Shown: positions 43,774-52,319, counted from the stretch's first letter. The stretch is 64,000 nucleotides of DNA from Rhizobium sp. CSW-27 (GCF_018760785.1 NZ_JAHHZO010000007.1:62001-126000), one strand, 5' to 3'. A program made the numbers and translations. Notes: generated from the sequence alone by a model not told the origin.

Positions 43774-44552
43774 GAAACTTCCCCTTCCAGAGGTTCGAAG
43801 GCGCTGAAGGCGCCAAGTGTGGTCAGGCCGATCAGCGCCGACCCGAAATCGAAATCTGCAGCCACGGCAAACGCAGCCTCTGCGGCCTCGCCGAGGGCGG
43901 CGCCACGAAGCAAGCAGGCGAGGAATTCAGCATCGCCTTCCGGCAGGATCCGGATCTCCACCTGCATTTGCGGCCTGACGATGAGAACCGCTTCCGCCCG
44001 CCATTCGCCGACCGGCACCACCGTCTCGCCCTGATGGACGCTCCAGATGGAGCCCGCCGGGAAATCCGAACGCACCAGCCGGGTCGAAGGGTGTGGTGTC
44101 ACCGCCAGATCGGCGATGCGTTCGGGCGCAATGGCGGCAAGCTGCGCGACTTCGAGCGGCGGGCCGTCTGCCGCATGATAGGCCTGGCTCCAGGCAACCT
44201 CGATCCGCGCCACGTCGGCCAGATAGGCGACGGAGGCTGCCGGCGGAAATGCCGCGATGAAGGCGGGGAAATCGTCGCCGTAATGCATGATCAGCGGCGA
44301 GGCCGGCTTGTGGTCGGCCGCATAGGCGCGCGCCATGCCGGTGAAGAAGTCAGGCCCGACCAGCCGCTGCGTGACGGGGAAACGCTGCGCAAGCGCCGTC
44401 GTCAGGCTGAAATGGACATTGTTGCGATAGACGGCGAAGCGCAGGGGATCGGCTGTGCCGCGCGCAGTCGTGATGCCGTGCGGCAGCGGCAGGTCCGGAT
44501 GGAGAAGGGCGGCCGCAAAGGCGTTCTGGCTGTCCTGGAAGGTCATGGTCAT
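43770..44552 (-). CDS. bufC: DUF2063 protein, partner of the bufferin-modifying MNIO (BufC)
   Basis: 260-residue protein of the DUF2063 (HvfC/BufC) family: [29 protein letters not shown] is the signature block, then [23 protein letters not shown]. Such proteins bind the precursor peptide and deliver it to the DUF692 enzyme. The start overlaps the bufB stop (ATGA), as expected for a stoichiometric complex. The C-terminal half carries a beta-rich domain typical of the family. Confidence 0.86.
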   Translation of the reverse strand: MTMTFQDSQNAFAAALLHPDLPLPHGITTARGTADPLRFAVYRNNVHFSLTTALAQRFPVTQRLVGPDFFTGMARAYAADHKPASPLIMHYGDDFPAFIAAFPPAASVAYLADVARIEVAWSQAYHAADGPPLEVAQLAAIAPERIADLAVTPHPSTRLVRSDFPAGSIWSVHQGETVVPVGEWRAEAVLIVRPQMQVEIRILPEGDAEFLACLLRGAALGEAAEAAFAVAADFDFGSALIGLTTLGAFSAFEPLEGEVS

Positions 44553-45430
44553 GCGGCCCGCGTGACACTGCGGCGCGGGGCCGCAGCGGACAGCATGGCA
44601 TCCGCGCGAACCGCCTCGGCGTGAAGCGTGGCAAAATCCGGCACGTCATTGTCCCACTCGATCAGGGTCGGCAGGGGGCCGCTCAGTGAGAGGGTATGCC
44701 GGAAAAGTTCCACGACATCGGGTCTCACGGCGCTGCCATGGGCATCGATCAGCAGCCGGTCGCCGGCGCCATCGAACGTCTCGTCATAGCCGGCCAGATG
44801 GATTTCCCCCACCCGTTCGATCGGAAAGCGGTCGATATAGGCAACCGGATCGAGACGGTGGTTGACGGCCGAAACCATGACATTGTTGACATCGAGCAGC
44901 AGCCCGCAGCCGGTTCGGCTGGCGACGGCCGCGAGGAAGTCGATCTCGTCGATGGTGCTTTCGGAAAACAGCAGATAGGTCGAGGGATTTTCGAGCAGCA
45001 TCCGCCGGCCAAGCCATTGCTGGGTCTCATCGACATGGTCGATGACCCGCGCCAGGGTTTCCGCCGTATAGGGCAGGGGCAGAAGGTCGTTGAGGAAACC
45101 GCTATCGTGGGTCGACCAGGCCAGATGCTCGGAAAAGCTCTGCGGCCGGTAGCGGTCCACCAGCATGCGAAGCCGTTTGAGGTGCTCCCTGTCGAGCGGT
45201 CGCGCGGCGCCGATCGACAGACCGACGCCATGCAGCGACAGGGGATAGAGATCCGCGACCGCCTCGAGATAGCGATGCGGCGGCCCGCCGGCACCCATGT
45301 AGTTTTCGGCATGCACTTCGAAGAAGCCGACATCCGGCCGGTCGGCGAGAATGGTCGCGTAATGTTCCGGCTTCAGGCCAAGGCCGGCGCGTTGCGGCAG
45401 GGCTGCGGTGCGATCTTTCGACATGGACAT
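44549..45430 (-). CDS. bufB: DUF692 multinuclear iron-dependent oxidase (BufB)
   Basis: 293-residue TIM-barrel MNIO enzyme: [13 protein letters not shown] and [14 protein letters not shown] at the N-terminus, then metal-binding blocks [45 protein letters not shown] and IDAHGSAV. The iron cluster converts cysteines of the bufferin precursor to thiooxazole-type heterocycles that chelate copper. Translation starts at 45430 (GGGGAAACGCCA); the gene follows bufA after 63 bp containing a stable hairpin. Confidence 0.9.
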   Translation of the reverse strand: MSMSKDRTAALPQRAGLGLKPEHYATILADRPDVGFFEVHAENYMGAGGPPHRYLEAVADLYPLSLHGVGLSIGAARPLDREHLKRLRMLVDRYRPQSFSEHLAWSTHDSGFLNDLLPLPYTAETLARVIDHVDETQQWLGRRMLLENPSTYLLFSESTIDEIDFLAAVASRTGCGLLLDVNNVMVSAVNHRLDPVAYIDRFPIERVGEIHLAGYDETFDGAGDRLLIDAHGSAVRPDVVELFRHTLSLSGPLPTLIEWDNDVPDFATLHAEAVRADAMLSAAAPRRSVTRAA

Positions 45431-45460
45431 TGGCGTTTCCCCGAGGGTCGTGGATGAGAC

Positions 45461-45484
45461 GGAGACCCGGCAGGCCGGGCCTCC
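45461..45484 (-). promoter_or_regulatory. Hairpin between bufA and bufB (processing/attenuation)
   Basis: GGAG-A-CCCGGC and GCCGGG-C-CTCC form a near-perfect 24-nt dyad with a two-base turn, in the only real gap of the operon, just after the precursor-peptide gene. It probably raises precursor mRNA over the modification-enzyme mRNA by partial termination or 3' protection. Confidence 0.5.
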
Positions 45485-45493
45485 GATCGAGGT

Positions 45494-45781
45494 TCAGCTC
45501 TTCACGGGTGCCAGCATGCCCTTGTGGCCGTTGACGTTCATCGAGGTGCAGGTGCCGGCCGGCACGGCCTTCCAGGCATTGCCCTGGTAATCCATGGTCG
45601 AGGTGCCTGCGCAGGTGGTGCCGGGGCCGGCTGCGCAATCATTCTGACCCTTCAGGGCAATGCCATAGCATTTCTCGTTGCCGGCCATCTTTTCCGGGGC
45701 GAGGGGTGCCGCGAAGGCGGTGGATGCGATGGCACTGGCGAGCGAGCCGGCAAGCGCGAGCGTAAGCGTGGAACGGTTCAT
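45494..45781 (-). CDS. bufA: Bufferin precursor peptide (DUF2282, BufA)
   Basis: 95-residue precursor with a Sec signal peptide ([19 protein letters not shown]) and a mature part containing four cysteines, C38, C49, C57 and C78, in the family pattern [22 protein letters not shown] and GTC. In characterised bufferins the two central cysteines are modified by the DUF692 enzyme and the peptide sequesters copper in the periplasm; that these are C49 and C57 here is inference. First gene of the operon, with a SigF-type promoter motif about 55 bp upstream. Confidence 0.9.
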   Translation of the reverse strand: MNRSTLTLALAGSLASAIASTAFAAPLAPEKMAGNEKCYGIALKGQNDCAAGPGTTCAGTSTMDYQGNAWKAVPAGTCTSMNVNGHKGMLAPVKS

Positions 45782-45835
45782 GGATGATCTCCTCTTTGAC
45801 GTCCGCAGGCCGGTTGTCGGCTGCGTATCTACGTC

Positions 45836-45860
45836 TTCGTTCCGGCATTCCTCCTGTTAC
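45836..45860 (-). promoter_or_regulatory. SigF-type promoter of the buf operon
   Basis: On the minus strand GTAAC (45860-45856), 16 bp, CGAA (45839-45836). The same pair with a 17-bp spacer lies on the plus strand at 45927-45952 before the sigma-factor gene. The motif agrees with the GTAACC...CGAA pattern I recall for Caulobacter SigF. Confidence 0.65.
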
Positions 45861-45926
45861 GGCCGGCGGCAAACACGAGTTCGTGAGCGGCTTTCGTGGG
45901 TGATTGGACAAGATCCCGGCCGGCGC

Positions 45927-45952
45927 GTAACAATCTGGCCGGTCTGCACGAA
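45927..45952 (+). promoter_or_regulatory. SigF-type promoter of the sigma factor/anti-sigma pair
   Basis: GTAAC (45927-45931), 17 bp, CGAA (45949-45952), mirroring the buf-operon promoter. It would make sigF autoregulated. The predicted start point (about 45958) leaves only a handful of bases before the TTG at 45966, so the message may be nearly leaderless or translation may begin at ATG 45996. Confidence 0.6.
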
Positions 45953-45965
45953 CAGGAGACATGCG

Positions 45966-46502
45966 TTGAGCGGCCAGGACGAAGAAGAGCTCGCCATGTT
46001 GCTGCAGGCCGCGATCGCCGGAGACGAGAAGGCCTATGCCGCGTTTCTGAGGCGAACCGGGGCTCTCGTGCGGGGCTTTGCCCGACGCAGGATCATCGAC
46101 GGTAGCCTCGATCCGGAGGATATCGTGCAGGAAACGCTTCTGGCGATCCATACCAAGCGGCATACCTGGAGGAGTGATGCGCCTGTTCTGCCGTGGGTTT
46201 TCGCGATTGCGCGCTTCAAGCTGATCGACGCCTTTCGCAAGCGCGGGCGCCGCGTGGAAATCGAAATCGACGATATCATCGACACCGTTGCCCAGCAGGA
46301 AACGGAGAGGGTGAGCGAACGCGACATGCGCCGGGTGATCGACGCGCTGACGCCGGGCCAGCGGTCGGTGGTTGCGGCAATCTCCATCGAGGGCCATTCG
46401 ATCGGAGAGACGGCCGCGAAATACAACATGACGGAAACGGCGGTGCGGGTGACGCTGCATCGGGGACTGCGCGCAATCGCGAAGAAATTTGGACGGAGCT
46501 GA
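45966..46502 (+). CDS. sigF: ECF sigma factor, SigF-like, controlling the bufferin operon
   Basis: 178-residue ECF sigma factor from a TTG start (GGAG 8 nt upstream); ATG 45996 is an alternative giving 168 residues. Region 2 covers AAIAGDEKAYAAFLRRTGALVRGFARRR to DPEDIVQETLLAIHTKRHTWRSDAPVLPWVFAIARFKLIDAFRKRG; region 4 is LTPGQRSVVAAISIEGHSIGETAAKYNMTETAVRVTLHRGLRAIAKK. It is followed after 1 bp by the anti-sigma gene and is divergent from bufA, the organisation of Caulobacter SigF-NrsF loci induced by copper, cadmium and dichromate. Confidence 0.88.
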   Translation: MSGQDEEELAMLLQAAIAGDEKAYAAFLRRTGALVRGFARRRIIDGSLDPEDIVQETLLAIHTKRHTWRSDAPVLPWVFAIARFKLIDAFRKRGRRVEIEIDDIIDTVAQQETERVSERDMRRVIDALTPGQRSVVAAISIEGHSIGETAAKYNMTETAVRVTLHRGLRAIAKKFGRS

Positions 46503-46503
46503 C

Positions 46504-47142
46504 ATGCAGACCGAAGACCTGATCAATGCGCTGAAGGCGGATAATGCGCGACAGCCTATGTCCCTCGGTCGCACCTGGCGGGTGGCCCTGGCGGGGGCGA
46601 CGCTTGCCGCCGCCGTCGTGTTCTGGCTTTCGCTCGGTCTGCGCCCGGATTTTCTTGCGGCGGCCCATACCGCGCGTTTCCTGTTCAAGTTCGTGGCGAC
46701 GCTCATGCTGGCATCGGCCGCCTTCGAACTGGTGCGGGCGCTGTCGCGGCCTGGCTCGAATGTTGTGCGGCCGGCACTGTTCCTGGCCGCAGCGCCTGTC
46801 GTCCTTGCTCTTGCCGTCTTAGCGGAACTCGTCGCCGTGCCCTCCGACCAGTGGCGCACGGTCTGGTGGGGCACAAACATCTCCACCTGCCTGACCTTCA
46901 TTCCGGTGATCGGGCTTGCGCCGCTGGCTGTGTTTCTCCTTGCACTTCGTCACGGGGCGCCCACCCGCCCGGCGGTTGCCGGCGCCGTGGCCGGACTGCT
47001 TGCCGGCGGCCTGTCCGCAACCTTCTATGCCGCGCACTGCCCGGACGATTCTCCGCTCTTCGTTGCCACCTGGTATTCCATTGCGATTGCAGGCCTTGCC
47101 TTGCTTGGCGCGATCCTCGGCCCCCGGGTGGCGCGCTGGTGA
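46504..47142 (+). CDS. nrsF: NrsF-type anti-sigma factor (DUF1109)
   Basis: 212-residue membrane protein with a short cytoplasmic N-terminus (MQTEDLINALKADNARQP, the probable sigma-binding part) and about six helices. C129 (NISTC) and C179 (YAAHC) correspond in position to the two conserved cysteines implicated in metal sensing in Caulobacter NrsF, as I recall. Loss of sigma binding on metal or oxidative stress would release SigF. The ATG at 46504 follows CGGAGCTGAC. A strong terminator follows. Confidence 0.86.
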   Translation: MQTEDLINALKADNARQPMSLGRTWRVALAGATLAAAVVFWLSLGLRPDFLAAAHTARFLFKFVATLMLASAAFELVRALSRPGSNVVRPALFLAAAPVVLALAVLAELVAVPSDQWRTVWWGTNISTCLTFIPVIGLAPLAVFLLALRHGAPTRPAVAGAVAGLLAGGLSATFYAAHCPDDSPLFVATWYSIAIAGLALLGAILGPRVARW

Positions 47143-47192
47143 GCAGGGTCGCTTGCTCTCATCGGCCCGCCGAAGCAGGCGGTGAATGAGAT

Positions 47193-47230
47193 ATCCGGGC
47201 GGCGGGCGTTCTGCGCTCCGCCGCCCGGAT
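47193..47230. terminator. Bidirectional terminator between nrsF and the aldehyde dehydrogenase gene
   Basis: Perfect 13-bp stem ATCCGGGCGGCGG / CCGCCGCCCGGAT with a 12-nt loop, 50 bp after the nrsF stop and 9 bp after the convergent dehydrogenase stop. There is no strong T-run on either side. Confidence 0.7.
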
Positions 47231-47239
47231 GTCCGGCGC

Positions 47240-48631
47240 CTAGAACCGTGCGTCGATATCGACGATATCGATCAGCTTGTGGTTGACGAATTCCTTGAGG
47301 CCGAGCCCCAGCAATTCGCGGCCGTAACCGGAGCGCCGGATGCCACCGAAGGGCAGGTCCGCCTCCACCTTCGTCGGATGATTGACGAAGACCATGCCGG
47401 TCGAAATCCGCTTGGCAACCTCGAAGCCGCGTTTCTCATCGGTCGTGAACACCGAGCCGCCGAGCCCGAAGGGCGAATCATTGGCGATGCGCACCGCATC
47501 GTCCTCGTCCTTCGCCCGAAACAGCATCGAGACCGGGCCGAAGAATTCCCAATGGCGGGCGGGATTTTCGTCGCCAAGCTCGGTCAGGATCGTCGGCTGC
47601 ACGAAAGCGCCCTGATTGGGAACCGGCGGACCAACCTCTTCCGCCTTGGCGCCAAGGGCAACCGCCTTGCGGATCTGCTCCTTGATTTCGTCGGCCGCCT
47701 TCTGCGAGGAAAGCGGCGCCAGCGTGGTGTTCGGATCGAAGGGGTCACCCGCGACCAGCCCGGCGACGCCCTTGCGGTAGCCGTCGAGGAAGGCGTCATA
47801 GACCGCGTCGACGACGATCATGCGCTTGGAGGAGACGCAGACCTGACCGCCGTTCCAGTGGCGGCCGAACACCGCCCAGTCGATGGTCTTCTGCAGATCG
47901 GCATCGGCCAGCACCACGAAGGCATCGGCGCCGCCGAGTTCCATCGTCGATTTCTTCAGCGCCCTGCCGGCTTCGGCCGCCACCAGCGCGCCGGCGCCTT
48001 CGGAGCCGGTCAGGGCCACCCCATGCACGCGCGGATCGTTGATGATCCGGTTGACCTGGTCGCGCGTCGCATAGAGGTTCTTGAAGCAACCTTCCGGCAG
48101 GCCGGCCTCCGCCATCAGTTTCTCGAAGGCAGCGGCACTTTGCGGCACGTTGGAGGCGTGCTTGAGGATCAGCGTATTGCCGGCCGAAAGCTGCGGTGCG
48201 AGGATGCGGGCAATCTGGTAATAGGGGAAGTTCCAGGGCTCGATGGCCAGCAGAACGCCGAGCGGCTCGCAGACGAGAACCGCCTTGCCCTCCGCCGGAT
48301 CCAGCACCGGCAGCGTCTCGGGTGTGAGCAGCGCTTCGGCGTGACGGACGTAGTATTCGAAGATCCGGGCGGACAACTGCACTTCGGCCTTGGCCTCGCT
48401 GAACAGCTTGCCCATTTCCAGCGTCAGCAGCTTGGCATAGGCATCGCAGTCGCGGCGCAAAAGATCAGCGGCATTCTGCAGAATGCGGCCGCGTTCCGCA
48501 AAGCTCGTCTGCCGCCAGGCGTGGAAGGCTGAATCCGCCTGGTCGAGAGCAGCGGACACCTCCGCATCCGTCGCATCCGCGAAGGTTGCCAGCGTTTCTC
48601 CGGTATAGGGCGAGATCGTTGCATAGGACAT
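47240..48631 (-). CDS. NAD(P)-dependent succinate-semialdehyde dehydrogenase (Sad/GabD-like)
   Basis: 463-residue aldehyde dehydrogenase. Catalytic residues are E231 (MELGGADAF) and C265 (GGQVCVS); IEPWNFP and the lysine of LILKHASNVP contact the cofactor. Length and N-terminus (ATISPYTGETLATF) match E. coli Sad (YneI, 462 residues), which oxidises succinate semialdehyde to succinate. The ATG at 48631 follows TGGAGAACCGAA. It lies 44 bp downstream of pntB on the same strand, so it may share the pnt transcript and complete GABA/putrescine degradation begun elsewhere in the window. Confidence 0.82.
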   Translation of the reverse strand: MSYATISPYTGETLATFADATDAEVSAALDQADSAFHAWRQTSFAERGRILQNAADLLRRDCDAYAKLLTLEMGKLFSEAKAEVQLSARIFEYYVRHAEALLTPETLPVLDPAEGKAVLVCEPLGVLLAIEPWNFPYYQIARILAPQLSAGNTLILKHASNVPQSAAAFEKLMAEAGLPEGCFKNLYATRDQVNRIINDPRVHGVALTGSEGAGALVAAEAGRALKKSTMELGGADAFVVLADADLQKTIDWAVFGRHWNGGQVCVSSKRMIVVDAVYDAFLDGYRKGVAGLVAGDPFDPNTTLAPLSSQKAADEIKEQIRKAVALGAKAEEVGPPVPNQGAFVQPTILTELGDENPARHWEFFGPVSMLFRAKDEDDAVRIANDSPFGLGGSVFTTDEKRGFEVAKRISTGMVFVNHPTKVEADLPFGGIRRSGYGRELLGLGLKEFVNHKLIDIVDIDARF

Positions 48632-48675
48632 TTCGGTTCTCCATTTTCAACACTGTTGGGGTAAGGGGGCGTCGA

Positions 48676-50091
48676 TCAGGCGCCGAGATCTTTGACGGAC
48701 TGAACCATCTGCGTGAGGACTGCCTGCGCATCGCCGTAGACCATCGCGCAGTTGTCGCCGAAGAAGAGCAGGTTCTCGACACCCGAGTAGCCTTTGCCCT
48801 GGCCGCGCTTGACGACATAGACCTGGCGGGCCTGGTCGGCGTTGAGGATGGGCATGCCGTAGATGGGGGAGGATTTGTCGGTGCGAGCGGCGGGGTTCAC
48901 CACGTCATTGGCGCCGATGACGAGGGCCACGTCCGTATTGGCGAAATCACTGTTGATGTCGTCCATGTCGTAGATGACGTCATAAGGCACCCCGGCTTCG
49001 GCCAGCAGCACGTTCATGTGGCCGGGCATGCGTCCCGCAACCGGATGAATGGCGAACTTGACGTCGACGCCTGCGGCCTGCAGCAATTTCACGAATTCGT
49101 AGAGCTTCTGCTGCGCCTGTGCCACGGCAAGCCCGTAGCCGGGGATGATGATGACGCTCGAGGCATAGCGCATGGCGATGGCGGCATCGCCGGCGCTGGA
49201 GGATTTCATCTCGCCCTGCGGACCCGCGCCGCCTTGCACGGCAGCGTCTCCGAAGTTCGAGAACAGCACGTTTGCCAGCGAACGGTTCATTGCCTTGGCC
49301 ATCAGCACGGTCAGCGACGTACCGGCCGAACCGACGACCATGCCGGCAATCATCAGGGCCGGGTTCTGGAGCGCATAGCCTTCCAGTCCGACGGCAAGGC
49401 CGGTGAAGGCGTTGTAGAGCGAAATGACCACCGGCATGTCGGCGCCGCCGATCGGCAGCGTCATCATCACGCCAAAGCCAAGGGCTGCGGCAAAGAACAG
49501 GATGGCGAGCGGAAGGCCGGCTGCCGTGCCCGGGGTCACGATCAGGCCGAGGCCGAGCAGGAGCGCCGTCAGGAAGACGAGACCGTTGACGACGCGCTGG
49601 CCGGCAAACCGCCAGGGCTTGTCGATCTTTCCGTCAAGCTTCGCCCAGGCGATGATCGAGCCGGTGAGCGAAACCGAGCCGATCAGCGCGCCGATGGCGG
49701 TGACCGCCCGGATAAGGCTCGTATCGGCTTGCGCGCCAAAGATCGAAACTGCGGCGATGGCGGCTGCCGCACCGCCGCCCATGCCGTTATAGAGCGCGAC
49801 CATCTGCGGCATTTCCGTCATGCCGACCTTGCTGCCGCGCCACCAGGCCCAGCCGCTGCCGAGAGCGAGTGCTGCGATCGCCAGCGCGATGTTGGTCTCC
49901 AGCCGTGCATTGCCGCTCTGGAGCAGTTCGGCAACGGTGAGGAAGCTTGCGGCGATTGCCAGAAGCATGCCGACGCCTGCCACGACGATGCCGGACAGGG
50001 CCGTCGTCGGAGACGACATGCGCTTCAGGCCGAAGATGAAGAGAACTGCGGCGGCAAGGCCGCTCAGCCCCATGATATGCTGCGCAACCAT
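48676..50091 (-). CDS. pntB: NAD(P) transhydrogenase subunit beta
   Basis: 471-residue PntB: nine or so N-terminal helices (domain II) and a C-terminal NADP-binding domain III with VIIIPGYGLAVAQAQQKLYEF and the ANDVVNPAAR, GMPILNADQARQVYVVKRGQGKGYSGVEN loops. It couples inward proton flow to NADPH formation. Starts 1 bp after the pntAB stop. Length agrees with the family (about 460-465). Confidence 0.93.
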   Translation of the reverse strand: MVAQHIMGLSGLAAAVLFIFGLKRMSSPTTALSGIVVAGVGMLLAIAASFLTVAELLQSGNARLETNIALAIAALALGSGWAWWRGSKVGMTEMPQMVALYNGMGGGAAAAIAAVSIFGAQADTSLIRAVTAIGALIGSVSLTGSIIAWAKLDGKIDKPWRFAGQRVVNGLVFLTALLLGLGLIVTPGTAAGLPLAILFFAAALGFGVMMTLPIGGADMPVVISLYNAFTGLAVGLEGYALQNPALMIAGMVVGSAGTSLTVLMAKAMNRSLANVLFSNFGDAAVQGGAGPQGEMKSSSAGDAAIAMRYASSVIIIPGYGLAVAQAQQKLYEFVKLLQAAGVDVKFAIHPVAGRMPGHMNVLLAEAGVPYDVIYDMDDINSDFANTDVALVIGANDVVNPAARTDKSSPIYGMPILNADQARQVYVVKRGQGKGYSGVENLLFFGDNCAMVYGDAQAVLTQMVQSVKDLGA

Positions 50092-50092
50092 G

Positions 50093-50401
50093 TCACTTGC
50101 CCTTCTCGTCGCTCGTTTTGAACATGGCGAGCATCCGGTCCGTCACGACATAGCCGCCGGCCGCATTGGCCGCGCCGAGGATGACCCCGAGAAAGCCGAG
50201 GATCTCAGCAGAAAGGCTTGTCGCGCTCAGCAGCGCATGCAGCGCGCCGACCACCACGATGCCGTGGATGAAGTTCGACCCCGACATCAGGGGCGTGTGG
50301 AGGATGGACGGAACCCGGCTGATGACCTCGTAGCCGGTGAATGCCGCCAGCATGAAGATGTAAAGCGCGATCAGCCAGGTCATGGATGTATCGATCGTCA
50401 T
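50093..50401 (-). CDS. pntAB: NAD(P) transhydrogenase subunit alpha 2 (membrane part)
   Basis: 102-residue membrane subunit with three helices (TWLIALYIFMLAAFTGYEVI, GSNFIHGIVVVGALHALL, ILGFLGVILGAANAAGGYVVTDRML). It corresponds to the C-terminal part of E. coli PntA, which in alphaproteobacteria is a separate gene. Overlaps the pntAA stop by 4 bp; GGAAGGGGCAGTGCA precedes the ATG. Confidence 0.93.
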   Translation of the reverse strand: MTIDTSMTWLIALYIFMLAAFTGYEVISRVPSILHTPLMSGSNFIHGIVVVGALHALLSATSLSAEILGFLGVILGAANAAGGYVVTDRMLAMFKTSDEKGK

Positions 50402-51552
50402 TGCACTGCCCCTTCCTTGGTTGACGCAGCGTCTTCGATGGCTTTGCGCGCTGCTGCGTTGCGAATTTCGCCCGCGTGACTGACAAGGGTTGCGGCAATC
50501 ACCTCGTCCTCGAGATCGAGGGTGAGGGCGCCGTCCTTGACGATGAGCATCAGGAGATTGAGGAGGTTCTTGGCGTAAAGCTCGCTGGCGTGGCGGGCGA
50601 TCGCCGAGGGAACGTTGAGCGGCCCGACAATGGTCGCCGGTCCGACCGTCACGGTTTCACCCGGCCGGGTTCCTTCACAGTTTCCGCCGCTTTCGGCGCC
50701 GAGATCGATGATCACCGCACCCGGCTTCATGGCCGCCACCTGATCGGCGGCAATCAGGATCGGTGCCCGCTTGCCGGGCACGGCCGCCGTGGTGATGATC
50801 ATGTCTGCATCGGCGATGTGGCGTGACAGCACCTGGCGGACCTGTGCCTGTTCCTCTGCCGTCAGTTCGCGGGCATAGCCGCCCTGGCCACGCGCATCGA
50901 TGCCGGTATCGACGAATTTTGCGCCGAGCGACTGTGCCTGCTCCGCCGTTTCCGGCCGCACGTCATAGCCTTCGGTGATCGCCCCCAGGCGATGCGCCGT
51001 CGCAAGCGCCGAGAGCCCCGCGACGCCGAGCCCCATCACCAGAACCTTGGCTGCCCGAAGCGAACCGACGGCGGTCGTCATCATCGGCAGGATGCACGGC
51101 ATGTGGACGGCGCCCAGGAGCGGCGCATAGTAGCCGGCAAGGGCCGCCTGGCTGGACAGGGCGTCCATCGACTGCGCCCGGCTGATGCGGGGAATGAGTT
51201 CCATGGCAAGCGCCGTGATCCCCCGTTCCTTCAGCGCCGTGACAAGGCCCGGATTTGCCGCGCCGTACAGGAAGGATACCAGCAGGGCACCCGGTTTCAT
51301 CGCCGCAATCTGATCCGCCGTCGGCGGCTGGACGGCAAGCACAATATCGGCGTCGGCCAGAAGCGTCTGGGCGGCGGAAGAGATGGAAACCTGCTTGTAA
51401 ACCTCGTCGGCAAAGGTTGCCGCAGTTCCCGCGCCGCTTTCCATCGCAAGCGTCGCACCAAGACGCGTTACGCGCGGCACCACTTCTGGTACCATTGCAA
51501 CGCGTTTTTCACCTATTTTGCGTTCCTTAAGGATTGCTATGTTGATCGCCAT
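50398..51552 (-). CDS. pntAA: NAD(P) transhydrogenase subunit alpha 1 (NAD-binding)
   Basis: 384-residue soluble NAD(H)-binding domain I, the same length as Rhodospirillum rubrum PntAA as I recall. AINIAILKERKIGEKRVAMVPE begins the alanine-dehydrogenase-like fold; KVLVMGLGVAGLSALATAHRLGA is the Rossmann motif, and the mobile loop lies near GYARELTAEE. The ATG at 51552 is chosen over a start 31 codons upstream that would read through the TetR operator region. First gene of pntAA-pntAB-pntB and divergent from a TetR gene. Confidence 0.9.
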   Translation of the reverse strand: MAINIAILKERKIGEKRVAMVPEVVPRVTRLGATLAMESGAGTAATFADEVYKQVSISSAAQTLLADADIVLAVQPPTADQIAAMKPGALLVSFLYGAANPGLVTALKERGITALAMELIPRISRAQSMDALSSQAALAGYYAPLLGAVHMPCILPMMTTAVGSLRAAKVLVMGLGVAGLSALATAHRLGAITEGYDVRPETAEQAQSLGAKFVDTGIDARGQGGYARELTAEEQAQVRQVLSRHIADADMIITTAAVPGKRAPILIAADQVAAMKPGAVIIDLGAESGGNCEGTRPGETVTVGPATIVGPLNVPSAIARHASELYAKNLLNLLMLIVKDGALTLDLEDEVIAATLVSHAGEIRNAAARKAIEDAASTKEGAVQ

Positions 51553-51640
51553 GCCTCGGCTCCACAATAATCCGGCCTCACCTTTGCGGTGCGGCAGCGG
51601 GGTCAGTAGAGCGCTTTCGCCGAGGCTCTCATTGAGGGAG

Positions 51641-51668
51641 ATCAATCGATATTCAGATATCGTTTGAT
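51641..51668. promoter_or_regulatory. TetR-type operator between pntAA and the tetR gene
   Basis: 28-bp dyad: arms ATCAATCGATAT and ATATCGTTTGAT around TCAG, with only one mismatch in 12 paired positions. It lies 28 bp before the TetR start and about 90 bp before pntAA, well placed to repress both. Confidence 0.7.
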
Positions 51669-51695
51669 ATTTGAATTTTGCGGCACGGGGGGTGC

Positions 51696-52319
51696 ATGAG
51701 CACGACGGGACGAAAAAGGCTGAGCCGGCTGGAATCGCAGATCCAGACGCGTGAGCGGCTGATAGAGGCAGCGCGCGGACTGTTTCTGGTGCGCGGTTTC
51801 AGCGGCACGTCGCTGCGGGAAATCGCCGAGGAAGCCGGCTATTCACAGGGGGCGTTCTACTCGAACTTCCCGTCGAAGGAGGCCGTCCTGCTTGAACTCC
51901 TGACACGGCAGATTGCCCTGCAGGACGATCATCTGGCCGTCATCGTCGACAAGGAGGGATGTTCCGCCGACGAGATCCTGGCAGAAATCGAAGCCTGGCT
52001 GCAGGAACTCGTCAAGGACAGGGACCTGTCCATCCTGTCGATCGAATTTCAGTTGCATGCGCTGAGAAGTCAGACTTTCGCCGAAAGCTATGCGCGGGTC
52101 TGGCAGGAGCATCTGCAGCGGGGCGCGGTGCTGCTCACCCGTCTGTTCGAGCGCTTCGGCAAGGCCCTTCCGGCGCCGCCGGACCAGCTGGTGGCCGGCA
52201 TCATGGCGATGTCGAACGGCCTGCTGGTGCAGGAAAGCGTCATGCCCACCCACAGGATCGCAACCACCGTCACCCTGTTCGTGCGGGCCGTCATCCATGC
52301 CGGCGCCGAACGCGCCTGA
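51696..52319 (+). CDS. TetR-family transcriptional regulator
   Basis: 207-residue TetR protein. The HTH is TSLREIAEEAGYSQGAFYSNFPSKEAVLLELL (residues about 35-66), preceded by RERLIEAARGLFLVRGFSG. The C-terminal ligand domain (FAESYARVWQEHL; LVAGIMAMSNGLLVQE) is of the general AcrR-like C-terminal type. The ATG at 51696 has GGGGGGTG before it. The dyad at 51641-51668 is its probable operator; likely targets are itself and the divergent pnt genes, and possibly the exporter downstream. Confidence 0.85.
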   Translation: MSTTGRKRLSRLESQIQTRERLIEAARGLFLVRGFSGTSLREIAEEAGYSQGAFYSNFPSKEAVLLELLTRQIALQDDHLAVIVDKEGCSADEILAEIEAWLQELVKDRDLSILSIEFQLHALRSQTFAESYARVWQEHLQRGAVLLTRLFERFGKALPAPPDQLVAGIMAMSNGLLVQESVMPTHRIATTVTLFVRAVIHAGAERA

